DNA from: Paracoccaceae bacterium
Lineage (GTDB): Bacteria; Pseudomonadota; Alphaproteobacteria; Rhodobacterales; Rhodobacteraceae
Direction: 5' to 3'
NCBI GenBank assembly: GCA_016938875.1
Contig: JAFGTV010000016.1
Span: forward strand, 1-34,501
Length of the DNA stretch: 34,501 bases
This document shows, piece after piece, positions 17,267 through 25,075 of this stretch (the first letter of the stretch is position 1; every line of letters begins with the position of its first letter). The notes under the pieces were generated by a model. That model saw only the letters and a list, made by a program, of their open reading frames with translations. It did not search any database and was not told where the DNA came from. The translations under genes and the position numbers were made by a program.

Positions 17267-18235
17267 TCAAACCTTGATGTTGACCATGATGCGCATGAAA
17301 ATCACGTTCACGACCAGGAACACGCCAACGGCGATCGCCGCGGGAATGAAGGCACTGGTCTCTTTCACGCCGTCGTAATAGTCGGGCTTGATCACCGAGA
17401 TCATCACGATTGCCCCGATCGGAAAGCCCGACAGGAACATGCCGGACCATTTCGCCTCGGCGGTGATGGCCTTGACGCGGCGAAAGAGCTTGAACCGCGA
17501 ACGGATGACCGCGGCCAGGCCGGCCAGAACCTCGGCCAGGTTGCCGCCCGATTGCTGCTGGATGGTCACGGCCACGGCGAGGAAGCGCAAATCCTGCATG
17601 TCCACCCGTTCGGCCAGGTCCTTCAGCGCCTCGGCGACATCGCGGCCATAGGCGGCCTCGTCGGCGATGATGCCGAACTCTGATCCCAGGGGGTCGGGCA
17701 CTTCTTTTGCGACGATGTTGATGGCGGCCACGAACGGGTGGCCGACACGCAGGCTGCGCACCATCAGTTCAACCGCGTCGGGAAGTTGTTCCTCGATCAG
17801 GCCCAGGCGCTTTTTGGCCTTTTTGTTGATCCAGACATAGACGCCGCCCACACCCATCGCCACGGCAACCACCGAGCGCACCGGCAGCGATGCGGCTGTG
17901 CCCACGGTCAGCCCCATGAAGGCGACCGCCGACAGCAACACCATGATCATGATCAGCTGGGACGGCGAGAACGCGATATTCGCCTTTTGCGCCTTGTCCG
18001 CCAGGATCGCGTAAAGCGGGATGCCCTTGGCGTTCATGTGCTGGTGCATCTCCTTGCGGAGCTGTTCCAGAACCTGTTCGCGCCCGGCACCTTTTTCCAG
18101 CATTTCCAGGCGGCGATTGACCTTGGCGTTCAGGCTGATCGACTTGCCAAAGACCGTCAGATACAGCCCCTCGACCAGCGCCAGCACCGCGACGAAGATC
18201 AACCCATAGATGATCGGTTCCGCACTAATCTGCAT
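17267..18235 (-). CDS. tadB: Flp pilus inner-membrane platform protein TadB
   Basis: This 322-residue GspF-family protein is the partner of TadC. An N-terminal membrane helix is at about 8-28, a charged cytosolic stretch (MLEKGAGREQVLEQLRKEMHQHM) follows, and the T2SSF domain contains QLPDAVELMVRSLRVGHPFVAAI and LAVAVTIQQQSGGNLAEVLAGLA, a typical TadB signature. C-terminal helices end the protein. Its ATG is 3 bp after the tadA stop, so translation is probably coupled. Confidence 0.95.
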   Translation of the reverse strand: MQISAEPIIYGLIFVAVLALVEGLYLTVFGKSISLNAKVNRRLEMLEKGAGREQVLEQLRKEMHQHMNAKGIPLYAILADKAQKANIAFSPSQLIMIMVLLSAVAFMGLTVGTAASLPVRSVVAVAMGVGGVYVWINKKAKKRLGLIEEQLPDAVELMVRSLRVGHPFVAAINIVAKEVPDPLGSEFGIIADEAAYGRDVAEALKDLAERVDMQDLRFLAVAVTIQQQSGGNLAEVLAGLAAVIRSRFKLFRRVKAITAEAKWSGMFLSGFPIGAIVMISVIKPDYYDGVKETSAFIPAAIAVGVFLVVNVIFMRIMVNIKV

Positions 18236-18238
18236 GGC

Positions 18239-19651
18239 TCAGTTCCCCACGTTCGGTTCGAACAGGCTGGCCGGCAGATCATAGCCCCACTGGCGGAAGC
18301 GTTCCGAATAATGGCTGCGCACGCCGGTGGCGGTGAACCGCCCGATGATCTTGCCATCGGGTTGCAGGCCCAGGCGTTCATAGCGGAACACCTCCTGCAT
18401 CGAGATCACCTCGCCCTCCATCCCGGTCAGCTCGGTGATCGACACCATCCGGCGCGAACCGTCCTGCAGGCGGCTGGCCTGCACGATCAGGTTGACGGCG
18501 CTGGCGACCTGGGCGCGCACCGCCTTTAGCGGCATTTCGATCCCGGCCATGGCGATCATGTTTTCCAGGCGGCTGACCGCGTCGCGGGCGTTGTTGGCGT
18601 GGATCGTGGTCATCGAGCCGTCGTGACCTGTGTTCATGGCCTGCAACATGTCGATGACCTCTTCGCCGCGGGTCTCGCCGACGATGATGCGGTCGGGACG
18701 CATCCGCAGGGCGTTTTTCAGACAGTCGCGCTGGCTGACGGCGCCGCGGCCCTCGACGTTGGGGGGGCGGCTTTCCATCCGGCCGACATGGGTCTGTTGC
18801 AGTTGCAGTTCGGCGGTGTCCTCGATCGTCAGGATGCGTTCGGAGTTGTCGATAAACGACGACAGCGCGTTCAGCGTGGTCGTCTTGCCCGAGCCGGTCC
18901 CGCCAGAGACGATGATGTTCAGCCGGCACGCCACCGCGGCCTGCAGGTAGACGGCCATTTCCTCGGTAAACGCGCCGAACCTGGCCAGGTCGTCGATGCC
19001 CAGCTTGTCCTTCTTGAATTTCCGGATCGACACCAGGCTGCCGTCCACCGCGATCGGCGGAACCATCGCGTTGAAACGCGAGCCGTCGGCCAGGCGGGCG
19101 TCGACATAGGGGTTGGATTCGTCCACCCGCCGACCGACCGCGGACACGATCTTGTCGATGATCCGCAGCAGGTGGCGTTCATCCTTGAAGGTGATGTCGG
19201 TCAGTTGCAGCTTGCCGTCGCGCTCGACAAAGATCTGCTTGGGTCCGTTGACCAGGATATCGTTGACGGTTTCGTCTTTCAGCAACGGCTCCAGCGGGCC
19301 CAGGCCGGTCACTTCGTCGAACAGTTCCTGGTTCAGCTGGGTGCGGTCCTCCTTGTTGAGGACGACGCTCATCTCTTCCAGCGCTTCTGCGGCGATGGAC
19401 TGGATTTCGGCGCGCAGGTCGTTTTCGGCCGCATGTTCCAGCGCCGACAGGTTGAGGTTCTCAAGCAGGCGCTTGTGCAGTTCGACCTTCAGTTCGCCCA
19501 GCCGTTCCTTGCGCTTGCGATCCTTGTCCTCGGGGGTGGGTTTCGCGGGGGTGGCGCGCGTCGGGGCCTTGAGCGCGGGGGAGGGGGCGCGCTGAGGCGC
19601 CGTCGCCGGGCGTGCGGCGCTTGCATCGGCCTTCTTGTATTTCGAAAACAT
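18239..19651 (-). CDS. tadA: Flp pilus secretion ATPase TadA/CpaF
   Basis: This 470-residue hexameric ATPase powers Flp pilus assembly at the cytosolic face of the inner membrane. A low-complexity Ala/Pro/Lys N-terminus (1-50) is followed by the CpaF N-terminal domain (ELFDEVTGLGPLEPLLKDETVNDILVNG). Walker A is GGTGSGKTT (250-258), the Asp box is ILTIEDTAEL, Walker B is RIIVGETRGEE (321-331) and the His box is TTIHANNARD. All catalytic motifs are intact. It lies 19 bp after tadZ and 3 bp before tadB. Confidence 0.96.
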   Translation of the reverse strand: MFSKYKKADASAARPATAPQRAPSPALKAPTRATPAKPTPEDKDRKRKERLGELKVELHKRLLENLNLSALEHAAENDLRAEIQSIAAEALEEMSVVLNKEDRTQLNQELFDEVTGLGPLEPLLKDETVNDILVNGPKQIFVERDGKLQLTDITFKDERHLLRIIDKIVSAVGRRVDESNPYVDARLADGSRFNAMVPPIAVDGSLVSIRKFKKDKLGIDDLARFGAFTEEMAVYLQAAVACRLNIIVSGGTGSGKTTTLNALSSFIDNSERILTIEDTAELQLQQTHVGRMESRPPNVEGRGAVSQRDCLKNALRMRPDRIIVGETRGEEVIDMLQAMNTGHDGSMTTIHANNARDAVSRLENMIAMAGIEMPLKAVRAQVASAVNLIVQASRLQDGSRRMVSITELTGMEGEVISMQEVFRYERLGLQPDGKIIGRFTATGVRSHYSERFRQWGYDLPASLFEPNVGN

Positions 19652-19670
19652 GCTAATCCCTAACCCTTAC

Positions 19671-20936
19671 TCACGCATTGGCCGCCTCGGCCGTCGCTTC
19701 GCTCAACTCGTAAAGCGAGACGGCGAGTTTCTGGATTTCCTTTCGCAGCGGAACCTTGGCGGCGGTCTCGGCCAGGGGCAGGCCGTGATCGCCGGCCTGG
19801 GAAACCACTTTCCCGCCTTCGGGCAACTGGATCTCGATGTCGATGTCCAGGCTTTCGGCCATCCGCTTGACCCGGCTCTTGCCGGACAGGTCGGCGAATT
19901 TTGGCGCCCGGTTCAGCGCAAAGCGCAGCCGCTCGAACGGCAGATCCTCGGACTTCAGCGCCCGGATCAGCCGCAGCGTGTTCTGCGCCGAGCGCATGTC
20001 CAACTCCAGCAGTGCGAAATAGACATGGGCCTGGCTCAGCACGGCCTCGGTCCATTGCACCAGCGTGCTGGGCATGTCGATGACCACGAATTCGAACTGC
20101 GTGCGGGCCATGTCGATCAGCGCGTTGACATCCTCGGACGTGATCAGGTCCAGCGGCAGGATATCGGCTGGCGCGGTCAGAACATGCAGATCGGTGTTAT
20201 AGGTCTGCAACGCCTGCATGAAGCTTTCGGTGTCCATCGACGCGGTGTCGCTGAGCAACTCGAAGACGCTCTCTCTGCGGGGCAGGTCCAGATAGGTCGA
20301 GACGGACCCGAATTGCAGGTCCAGATCCAGCAGGCACACCCGCTTGTTGGTCTTTTTCATCGCCTGAGAAAGCTCCCAAGCCAGGTTCACCGCAAAGGTC
20401 GAGGCCCCGACGCCGCCAGCCAGCCCGTGCACCGGCAAGACAACGCCGTCGCGGTCGGATTTCGACACGGCAGGGGCGTTGGGTGCCTCGGCAATCTGTT
20501 CGGGGGCAGGGGCGGCGGCGACCGGTTCTGGCTGGCGCATGCGTTCGATGGCTTCGTGCAGGGCGCCTTCGGGCAGCGGGTAGGGAACGAAATCATCGGC
20601 CCCTCCGCGCATCAGCTGGTGCAGGGCGATCGGGCTCAGTTCCTCGGCGATAACCACGACCTTTATGCCGTGTTTCTTGGCGTTGCGGATGATCTCGCCG
20701 ACGAATGCAATATTCTCTTCGTCCTGGTCATCGACCGCGATGGCGATGAATTCCAGGTTTTCGGCGTCCGGCTGCCCGAAGAAACCATTGGCATCCTCGA
20801 AGGCCAGATCGCCCCAGCTTTCGCCCAGTTCGGTCTCCATGTCCTCGATCAGCAGATCGAAGTTCTGGATATCCCGCGACACCGTGCAGGCGGTAATTCT
20901 GGCCGGATCGGGTTGCAGCGCTGCCGTACTCGTCAT
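19671..20936 (-). CDS. tadZ: Pilus localisation ATPase TadZ/CpaE
   Basis: This 421-residue protein starts at the ATG at 20936 (MTSTAALQPDPARITA); the open frame further upstream lacks a better start. Residues about 15-135 form an atypical receiver-like domain (KVVVIAEELSPIALHQLMRGG), followed by a linker and a MinD/ParA-type ATPase domain from about 165. The deviant Walker A reads GLAGGVGASTFA (171-182), with Ala where ParA proteins carry the second Lys; CpaE/TadZ proteins commonly vary here. TadZ places the Flp exporter at the cell pole. A palindrome (21002-21016) and a hairpin (21112-21143) lie upstream, so tadZABCD may have its own promoter. Confidence 0.93.
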   Translation of the reverse strand: MTSTAALQPDPARITACTVSRDIQNFDLLIEDMETELGESWGDLAFEDANGFFGQPDAENLEFIAIAVDDQDEENIAFVGEIIRNAKKHGIKVVVIAEELSPIALHQLMRGGADDFVPYPLPEGALHEAIERMRQPEPVAAAPAPEQIAEAPNAPAVSKSDRDGVVLPVHGLAGGVGASTFAVNLAWELSQAMKKTNKRVCLLDLDLQFGSVSTYLDLPRRESVFELLSDTASMDTESFMQALQTYNTDLHVLTAPADILPLDLITSEDVNALIDMARTQFEFVVIDMPSTLVQWTEAVLSQAHVYFALLELDMRSAQNTLRLIRALKSEDLPFERLRFALNRAPKFADLSGKSRVKRMAESLDIDIEIQLPEGGKVVSQAGDHGLPLAETAAKVPLRKEIQKLAVSLYELSEATAEAANA

Positions 20937-21001
20937 GGTCTCACTTCCCTTTTGTCGGAGTGCGCAGGCGGCCTCTTCGACCTGTCCTTCGCTCCCCACG
21001 C

Positions 21002-21016
21002 GCGACTCGCAGTCGC
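21002..21016. promoter_or_regulatory. 15-bp palindrome GCGACT-CGC-AGTCGC upstream of tadZ
   Basis: The perfect 6-bp arms at 21002-21007 and 21011-21016 are centred about 73 bp upstream of the tadZ start. This 221-bp gap is the largest inside the tadZ-side operon. The site could be an operator for a tadZ promoter or a small mRNA hairpin. Confidence 0.35.
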
Positions 21017-21111
21017 ACGCACTGCTCTCAGGTAAGAAAGATGAAGGTCAATCTGGGCAACATTACGGCCCAAAAAACGAAATTGTTGGGAAATGGTGGG
21101 GGGAGGAGGGC

Positions 21112-21143
21112 GCGCGCCCGGCGATGAAATGGGCCGGGCGCGC
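21112..21143 (-). terminator. Strong GC hairpin between the OmpA-lipoprotein gene and tadZ
   Basis: An 11-bp perfect stem, GCGCGCCCGGC (21112-21122) with GCCGGGCGCGC (21133-21143), encloses a 10-nt loop. It starts 15 bp upstream of the OmpA-lipoprotein stop in the minus-strand 3' direction. No U-tract follows, so it may be a weak terminator or mRNA stabiliser rather than a full terminator. It lies between tadZ and the secretin genes but on the 3' side of the latter. Confidence 0.45.
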
Positions 21144-21157
21144 AGGTCAGGGCCGGG

Positions 21158-21784
21158 TTATTCGGAGGTATTCGCCTCTTGGGCGCTACCGATGTAGATC
21201 CCATAGGTGTTCCGCATGTACTTGCCGTCGAACAACAGCTTCTTGGGTTCAAGGAAACCCGACACCTCGGTCACGGTGCGCCGGTTGCGACGCTCGCGGC
21301 CCTCGGTGACGATCAGCGGCTGGGTTTCGCCATAGGATATAAGGGCCTCCAGCCTGCTGCGCGAGATGCCGCGCGACACCAGATAGCTGACCGCCGCCCG
21401 GGCGCGGCGCATGCCAAGCCCCTTGTTATAGGCGTTCGAGCCGACCTTGTCGGTGTGGCCGTAGACGCGGAACTTGACGTAGGGATATTGCTTGATCCAA
21501 GCCGCCTGGGCGTCCAGGGCCGCACGGGCCTGGCCGTCCAATTCGGCGCTGTCGAAGGCAAAGTTGATCGTGCTGGGAACCTCTGCCGCGAACCGGCGCG
21601 AAAGGTTGACCACCATCGATTGTTCGCCGGACATCACCATCGTGTTGTTCATGGTGGCGTTGCCGAACGTGCCATCATCCAGGTTGTCCCCGGCGGGACG
21701 GTTGAAATCGAGGATCTGCTGCGGGGTGCACGCCGACAGCGCAATCGCGGCTGTCAGCGTTGCAAGGGCAAGGGACGCGCGCAT
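21158..21784 (-). CDS. OmpA-domain lipoprotein of the Tad locus (rcpB/cpaD position)
   Basis: This 208-residue protein has a lipoprotein signal MRASLALATLTAAIALSAC (Cys19). Residues about 70-170 form an OmpA C-terminal-like, peptidoglycan-binding domain: NFAFDSAELD, VYGHTDKVGSNAYNKGLGMRRARA, and ERRNRRTVTEV, with the expected Asp and Arg ligands of the diaminopimelate site. It begins 3 bp after the secretin gene and sits where rcpB or cpaD is found in other tad loci. It probably anchors the secretin complex to the cell wall at the outer membrane. Confidence 0.92.
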   Translation of the reverse strand: MRASLALATLTAAIALSACTPQQILDFNRPAGDNLDDGTFGNATMNNTMVMSGEQSMVVNLSRRFAAEVPSTINFAFDSAELDGQARAALDAQAAWIKQYPYVKFRVYGHTDKVGSNAYNKGLGMRRARAAVSYLVSRGISRSRLEALISYGETQPLIVTEGRERRNRRTVTEVSGFLEPKKLLFDGKYMRNTYGIYIGSAQEANTSE

Positions 21785-21787
21785 GGT

Positions 21788-23218
21788 CTACTCCATCACA
21801 TAGCCGTAGGAACCGCCGAAATCCTGCCGGGCCACCTCGCCCGCAGCACCTTGCTTGGGGGTGTTGGGGGCAGAGAGATCGCCGAACAGGAACAGCTCAC
21901 GCTCGCTGGGCGGACGTACGCGGTCGGTGGGCAGGGTCAGGGCCTCGCCCCGGGTGGGGCTGACCAGGTGGGCGGTCACGATGATCACCAGCTCGCTCTG
22001 GTCGCGCTGGTATTCGGAACTGCGGAACAGGGCGCCCAGGATCGGGATATCGCCCAGCCACGGCACCTGGCCCTTGAGACTGGCAAAGTCGTCCTGCAAC
22101 AGGCCTGCGACGGCGAAGCTTTCGCCATCATGCAGCTCGACCGTGGTCGAGGTCGAGCGGTTCGAGAAGCCGCTGACGGTGATGCCGCCGTTGGAATAGG
22201 TCACCGAGGGGTCGACCCCGCTGACCTCGGCGGTCAGGCGCAGGTTGATGTTTTCACCCACCACGCGGGGGGTGAATTCCAGCGAGATACCAAAGGGTTT
22301 GAACTCGACCGTGACCTGGCCGTCCTGTCCGACCACCGGCACCGGGTATTCGCCGCCTGCCAGGAACTTTGCGTTCTGACCTGACAGCGCGGTCAGGTTG
22401 GGTTCGGCCAGCGTGCGCACGAAGCCGCGCGATTCCAGCGCCTCCAGCAGGACCGCGAACTGGGTGTCGCCCGCGCCGATCCCGATCGAGAAGATGCCGG
22501 TGCTGCCCGCGCCGATCCCGATACGGGTCGCCGGGTCGCCGTCAAAAAGGGCGGTCAGGTTGTCCCCGGTTGCCAGCGAGTTGCTGCCCCCCTGGAAGCC
22601 GACATCGCCGCCAGAGCGGATACCGTTCACCGCCAGGCTGGCGCCCAGGCTCTTGGAGACAGAGCGGTTCATCTCTGCAAAGCGGACCTTGAGCATCACC
22701 TGCTGGCTGCCGCCGACCATCATCAGGTTCGACACCCGTTCGGGCGCATAGCGCGAGGCTAGGTCCAGCGCCCGGTCGACCGCCTGGGCCGAACTGACGG
22801 TGCCCGACAGGACCAGCCCGTCATTTGCGGCACGCACCTCGATCGGCTCACTCGGCAACACCTCGCGCAGGCGCTCCTTGAGCTCGCTCATGTCCGGGGT
22901 CACGCGGACCTCGACATTGGTGATCAGCCGGCCATCGGGGCCCAGCAGCGTCAGCGTGGTGCGCCCCGGAGATTTGCCCAAAACGTAGATCGTGCGATCC
23001 GACAGCGTGGAAATGTCAGCGATCTGGGGGTTCGAAATGGACAATTCGGCAAAAACCTCGTCGCTCTCGACGACGACGGCACGGTTCATCGGCACCGTCA
23101 GTTTTCCGGTCGCTGAACCGCCCAGCGTGCGCAGGGTCTGTGCCTGGGCTTGCGGTGCTTGGGTCATTGCCGCGGCAAGGCCGATAAGCCCCGCCACCAT
23201 AAGCATCTTGAATTTCAT
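21788..23218 (-). CDS. rcpA: Flp pilus outer-membrane secretin RcpA/CpaC
   Basis: This 476-residue secretin forms the outer-membrane channel for the Flp pilus. Its signal peptide runs to about residue 27 (cleavage near QAQAQ). An N-terminal pilus/BON-like region follows (VVVESDEVFAELSISNPQIAD; SEPIEVRAANDGLVLSGTVS). The secretin core is at about 225-430: FVRTLAEPNLTALSGQNAKF, GGEYPVPV, TVEFKPFGISLEFTPRV, and SELVIIVTAHLVSP. All are diagnostic for CpaC/RcpA. The ribosome site is AGGATCAC before the ATG. A 214-bp gap with hairpins separates it from cpaB. Confidence 0.95.
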   Translation of the reverse strand: MKFKMLMVAGLIGLAAAMTQAPQAQAQTLRTLGGSATGKLTVPMNRAVVVESDEVFAELSISNPQIADISTLSDRTIYVLGKSPGRTTLTLLGPDGRLITNVEVRVTPDMSELKERLREVLPSEPIEVRAANDGLVLSGTVSSAQAVDRALDLASRYAPERVSNLMMVGGSQQVMLKVRFAEMNRSVSKSLGASLAVNGIRSGGDVGFQGGSNSLATGDNLTALFDGDPATRIGIGAGSTGIFSIGIGAGDTQFAVLLEALESRGFVRTLAEPNLTALSGQNAKFLAGGEYPVPVVGQDGQVTVEFKPFGISLEFTPRVVGENINLRLTAEVSGVDPSVTYSNGGITVSGFSNRSTSTTVELHDGESFAVAGLLQDDFASLKGQVPWLGDIPILGALFRSSEYQRDQSELVIIVTAHLVSPTRGEALTLPTDRVRPPSERELFLFGDLSAPNTPKQGAAGEVARQDFGGSYGYVME

Positions 23219-23291
23219 GTGATCCTGCCTTTCCGATCACGCCTCGGGTCGGGTCTTTTGCGCCCATTTGCCGCGTAGAATGGGCCAACCG

Positions 23292-23303
23292 GCAAAATTT
23301 TGC
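23292..23303. promoter_or_regulatory. 12-bp palindrome GCAAAATTTTGC upstream of rcpA
   Basis: This is a perfect 12-bp palindrome, 74 bp upstream of the rcpA start. A TTGCAA hexamer on the minus strand partly overlaps it and could serve as a -35 element, with ATTCTA-like sequence 17-18 bp beyond. This suggests an internal promoter or operator for rcpA, but no regulator is recognised. Confidence 0.3.
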
Positions 23304-23342
23304 AAGAATCAACGGATTGCGGAACTTGCTTTATGTGGAATT

Positions 23343-23405
23343 CCCGCAACATGCCAATATGCGGGCATGCTGCGCGCCGAAACCGCAAGATGCAGTTCGG
23401 CGCGC
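23343..23405 (-). repeat. Two hairpins in the cpaB-rcpA gap, one with an alternative fold
   Basis: Hairpin 1 has a perfect 10-bp stem, GCGCGCCGAA (23372-23381) with TTCGGCGCGC (23396-23405), and a 14-nt loop. Hairpin 2 pairs CCCGCA (23343-23348) with TGCGGG (23360-23365). A competing stem CATGCC (23350-23355) with GGCATG (23364-23369) uses two of the same bases, so the two folds exclude each other. They follow the cpaB stop on the minus-strand transcript. No U-tract follows either stem. They may set relative expression of cpaB and rcpA. Confidence 0.4.
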
Positions 23406-23432
23406 TGGACTTCGGGGCCGTAAACGGCAGGG

Positions 23433-24269
23433 CTAGTTCGTGCAGGGGATCGGGATTTCCACGACTTCGGACCCGCGGCGGGTTCGAATTGTGCAAACTT
23501 TCTCTTTTTCCACCACCTCGTCCGGGGTGTCGACGATCCCCAGCAACTGGCGCTGATCAACCTCGATGGCGCTGGCCGTCACGTTGTCATCTGCCCCCAC
23601 CAGCGACAGCGAAAGCTGACCGGTCGATTGGGCCTGGGCCAGCGAGGCGACCTGTTGCGGGGTGATCTCGACGGTCACGGTGCGCGCGATCGAGGGGCGC
23701 GAGCTGTTCTGATCGGCGGTCTGGTCAACCGCGATCAGCCGAATGCCGGTCTCGATCAGCTTTGTCACCTTTTGCCCCTGAGAGGAGCCGGTCCAATAGA
23801 CATCGACCCGGTCGCCCGGCCGCAGAAACCCCGACACGCCCGAGGTCACGTCAACCCTGATTGCGAAAGCGCGCATGCCCTGGGCCAGCCGCGAGGTCAG
23901 CCCGGCATCGGCGCCGGGTTCCGTCACCTTGACCTGCAACAGCGGCTCTCCGGCCTCCATCGGGCGCAGCACGGTGCGAAACCGCGGTTTGCCATCGGGG
24001 AACAGTTCCTCGGCGGTCTGGAACACACCTTCGGGCAACGAGTTCGCGGGCCATCTCACCAGGCGCAGGTTTTCCACCGTAACCTGCTGGCCATAGCGCA
24101 GGGGTTCCTTTGCCACGACGACCGGAACCAATTCCACCTGCTCGGCGCGCGCGGCGCGTTCCTGGGCAAGCTCCTGCTGGTACTGGTCGATATAGCCCTG
24201 GGCCATGTAAACGGCAAAGCCTGCAAGACCAAGCCCGACCAGAAGGACCAGGCCAAAGATCATTCGCAT
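23433..24269 (-). CDS. cpaB: Flp pilus assembly protein CpaB/RcpC
   Basis: This 278-residue protein starts at the ATG at 24269 (MRMIFGLVLLVGLGLAGFAV), which has AAAGGA 7 bp upstream. A GTG six codons earlier is possible but less well placed. An N-terminal membrane anchor or signal segment is followed by a SAF domain (VPVVVAKEPLRYGQQVTVENLRLVRWP; MEAGEPLLQVKVTEPGA) and the RcpC/CpaB domain (MRAFAIRVDVTSGVSGFLRPGDRVDVYWTG). The C-terminus carries two cysteines (KVCTIRTRRG, IPCTN). CpaB is periplasmic and supports secretin function. It is 162 bp beyond the flp terminator. Confidence 0.93.
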   Translation of the reverse strand: MRMIFGLVLLVGLGLAGFAVYMAQGYIDQYQQELAQERAARAEQVELVPVVVAKEPLRYGQQVTVENLRLVRWPANSLPEGVFQTAEELFPDGKPRFRTVLRPMEAGEPLLQVKVTEPGADAGLTSRLAQGMRAFAIRVDVTSGVSGFLRPGDRVDVYWTGSSQGQKVTKLIETGIRLIAVDQTADQNSSRPSIARTVTVEITPQQVASLAQAQSTGQLSLSLVGADDNVTASAIEVDQRQLLGIVDTPDEVVEKEKVCTIRTRRGSEVVEIPIPCTN

Positions 24270-24449
24270 GGCATTTCCTTTCGTCACTATTCCCGGCCGG
24301 ACGTCCGGGCAAAATTACACTGTCTTCTCGCGGATACAATGCCGGTTAATTGCGGCGAAATCTTGATCACTCAATGGCTGGGGCGCGGATTTTGGTTCAG
24401 ATCGAAACAATGCCGCGTGGTGTTGCCCGAGGTGGAAAGACCATGAAAA

Positions 24450-24478
24450 CAGAAAAGGCCGCATCCGGGGATGCGGCC
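24450..24478 (-). terminator. Intrinsic terminator of flp
   Basis: A 9-bp stem, GGCCGCATC (24457-24465) with GATGCGGCC (24470-24478), encloses a 4-nt loop. Read on the minus strand it is followed by TTTTCTGTTTT. It lies 31 bp after the flp stop and so separates the pilin transcript from the assembly genes. Confidence 0.85.
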
Positions 24479-24509
24479 ATTCCTGCGGTCCAGGACCGGG
24501 TCGGTCGAA

Positions 24510-24722
24510 TTACTTGCTGAAGCCCAGGGTGCCCAGGGTCGCAAGGTTGGCGCTGGTCAGCGCGGTCTCGATCTTGCCGCCCAGGCTCGAAACGCCGCCC
24601 TGAACTTGGGTCATCACGGCGATGCCGAGGCCCACGATGGCGGCGGTCAGCACAACCCAGTCAACGGTCACAGCGCCGGATTCGTCGTTGTGGAAGTTCT
24701 TGATGAGTGCGAAAAGTTTCAT
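24510..24722 (-). CDS. flp: Flp major pilin (class IVb prepilin)
   Basis: This 70-residue prepilin polymerises into Flp pili for surface attachment. The start is the ATG at 24722 (MKLFALIKNFHNDESG) with a strong ribosome site GGAGGG 7 bp upstream; the frame is open further upstream but without coding features. The leader ends at Gly16. The mature pilin of 54 residues begins AVTVDWVVLTAAIVGLGIAV, a classic hydrophobic helix. At mature positions 5 and 6 it has Asp-Trp where most Flp pilins have Glu-Tyr. A small Gly/Ser/Thr/Ala-rich tail ends GFSK. It is monocistronic, with its own terminator, which fits the high pilin demand. Confidence 0.95.
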   Translation of the reverse strand: MKLFALIKNFHNDESGAVTVDWVVLTAAIVGLGIAVMTQVQGGVSSLGGKIETALTSANLATLGTLGFSK

Positions 24723-24862
24723 TTGGTGTCCCTCCAATAGGATGCTCGCTCGTTTCACATTGCCTTGTCGGAGACTTCTAGGACCGGCCTCTGATTGGCC
24801 CTCAACCGCCTCGGCATGGGCATTTAAAGCCATCGGATTGGGGCAAGAGTTTGACTGAGGCT

Positions 24863-24960
24863 TGTCAATTTCTGCCAAGCAAAAATAATGAGTGAATGCA
24901 GCATTAAGTAGCTGAAAATAAATGATAAATATTTTATATTTTTTGAGAAATCGTTAAGGA
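24863..24960 (-). promoter_or_regulatory. AT-rich upstream region of flp
   Basis: This stretch is far more AT-rich than the rest of the window, with A/T runs at 24917-24945. It lies between the divergent flp and lytic transglycosylase genes. A TTGACA hexamer on the minus strand (24863-24868) could be a -35, but no good -10 is found at 16-18 bp, which suggests an activator-dependent promoter if it is one. The 5' leader to flp would be about 110-140 nt. Confidence 0.4.
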
Positions 24961-25075
24961 ATCGCGGCCATACCCCCCCTCGGAGGGACGGTTGGGGGCA
25001 TTGGATATGGCTTTCCGGTGTGGATTTTGCGAGAAATCCGAACATGCCACCCCAGGATGCCCGGCAGGAGAGTTC

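Noticed and set aside
24863-24880. Possible sigma-54 promoter (TTGGCA...TGACA) upstream of flp
   Set aside because: The spacing between the GG and GC-equivalent elements does not fit the -24/-12 rule.
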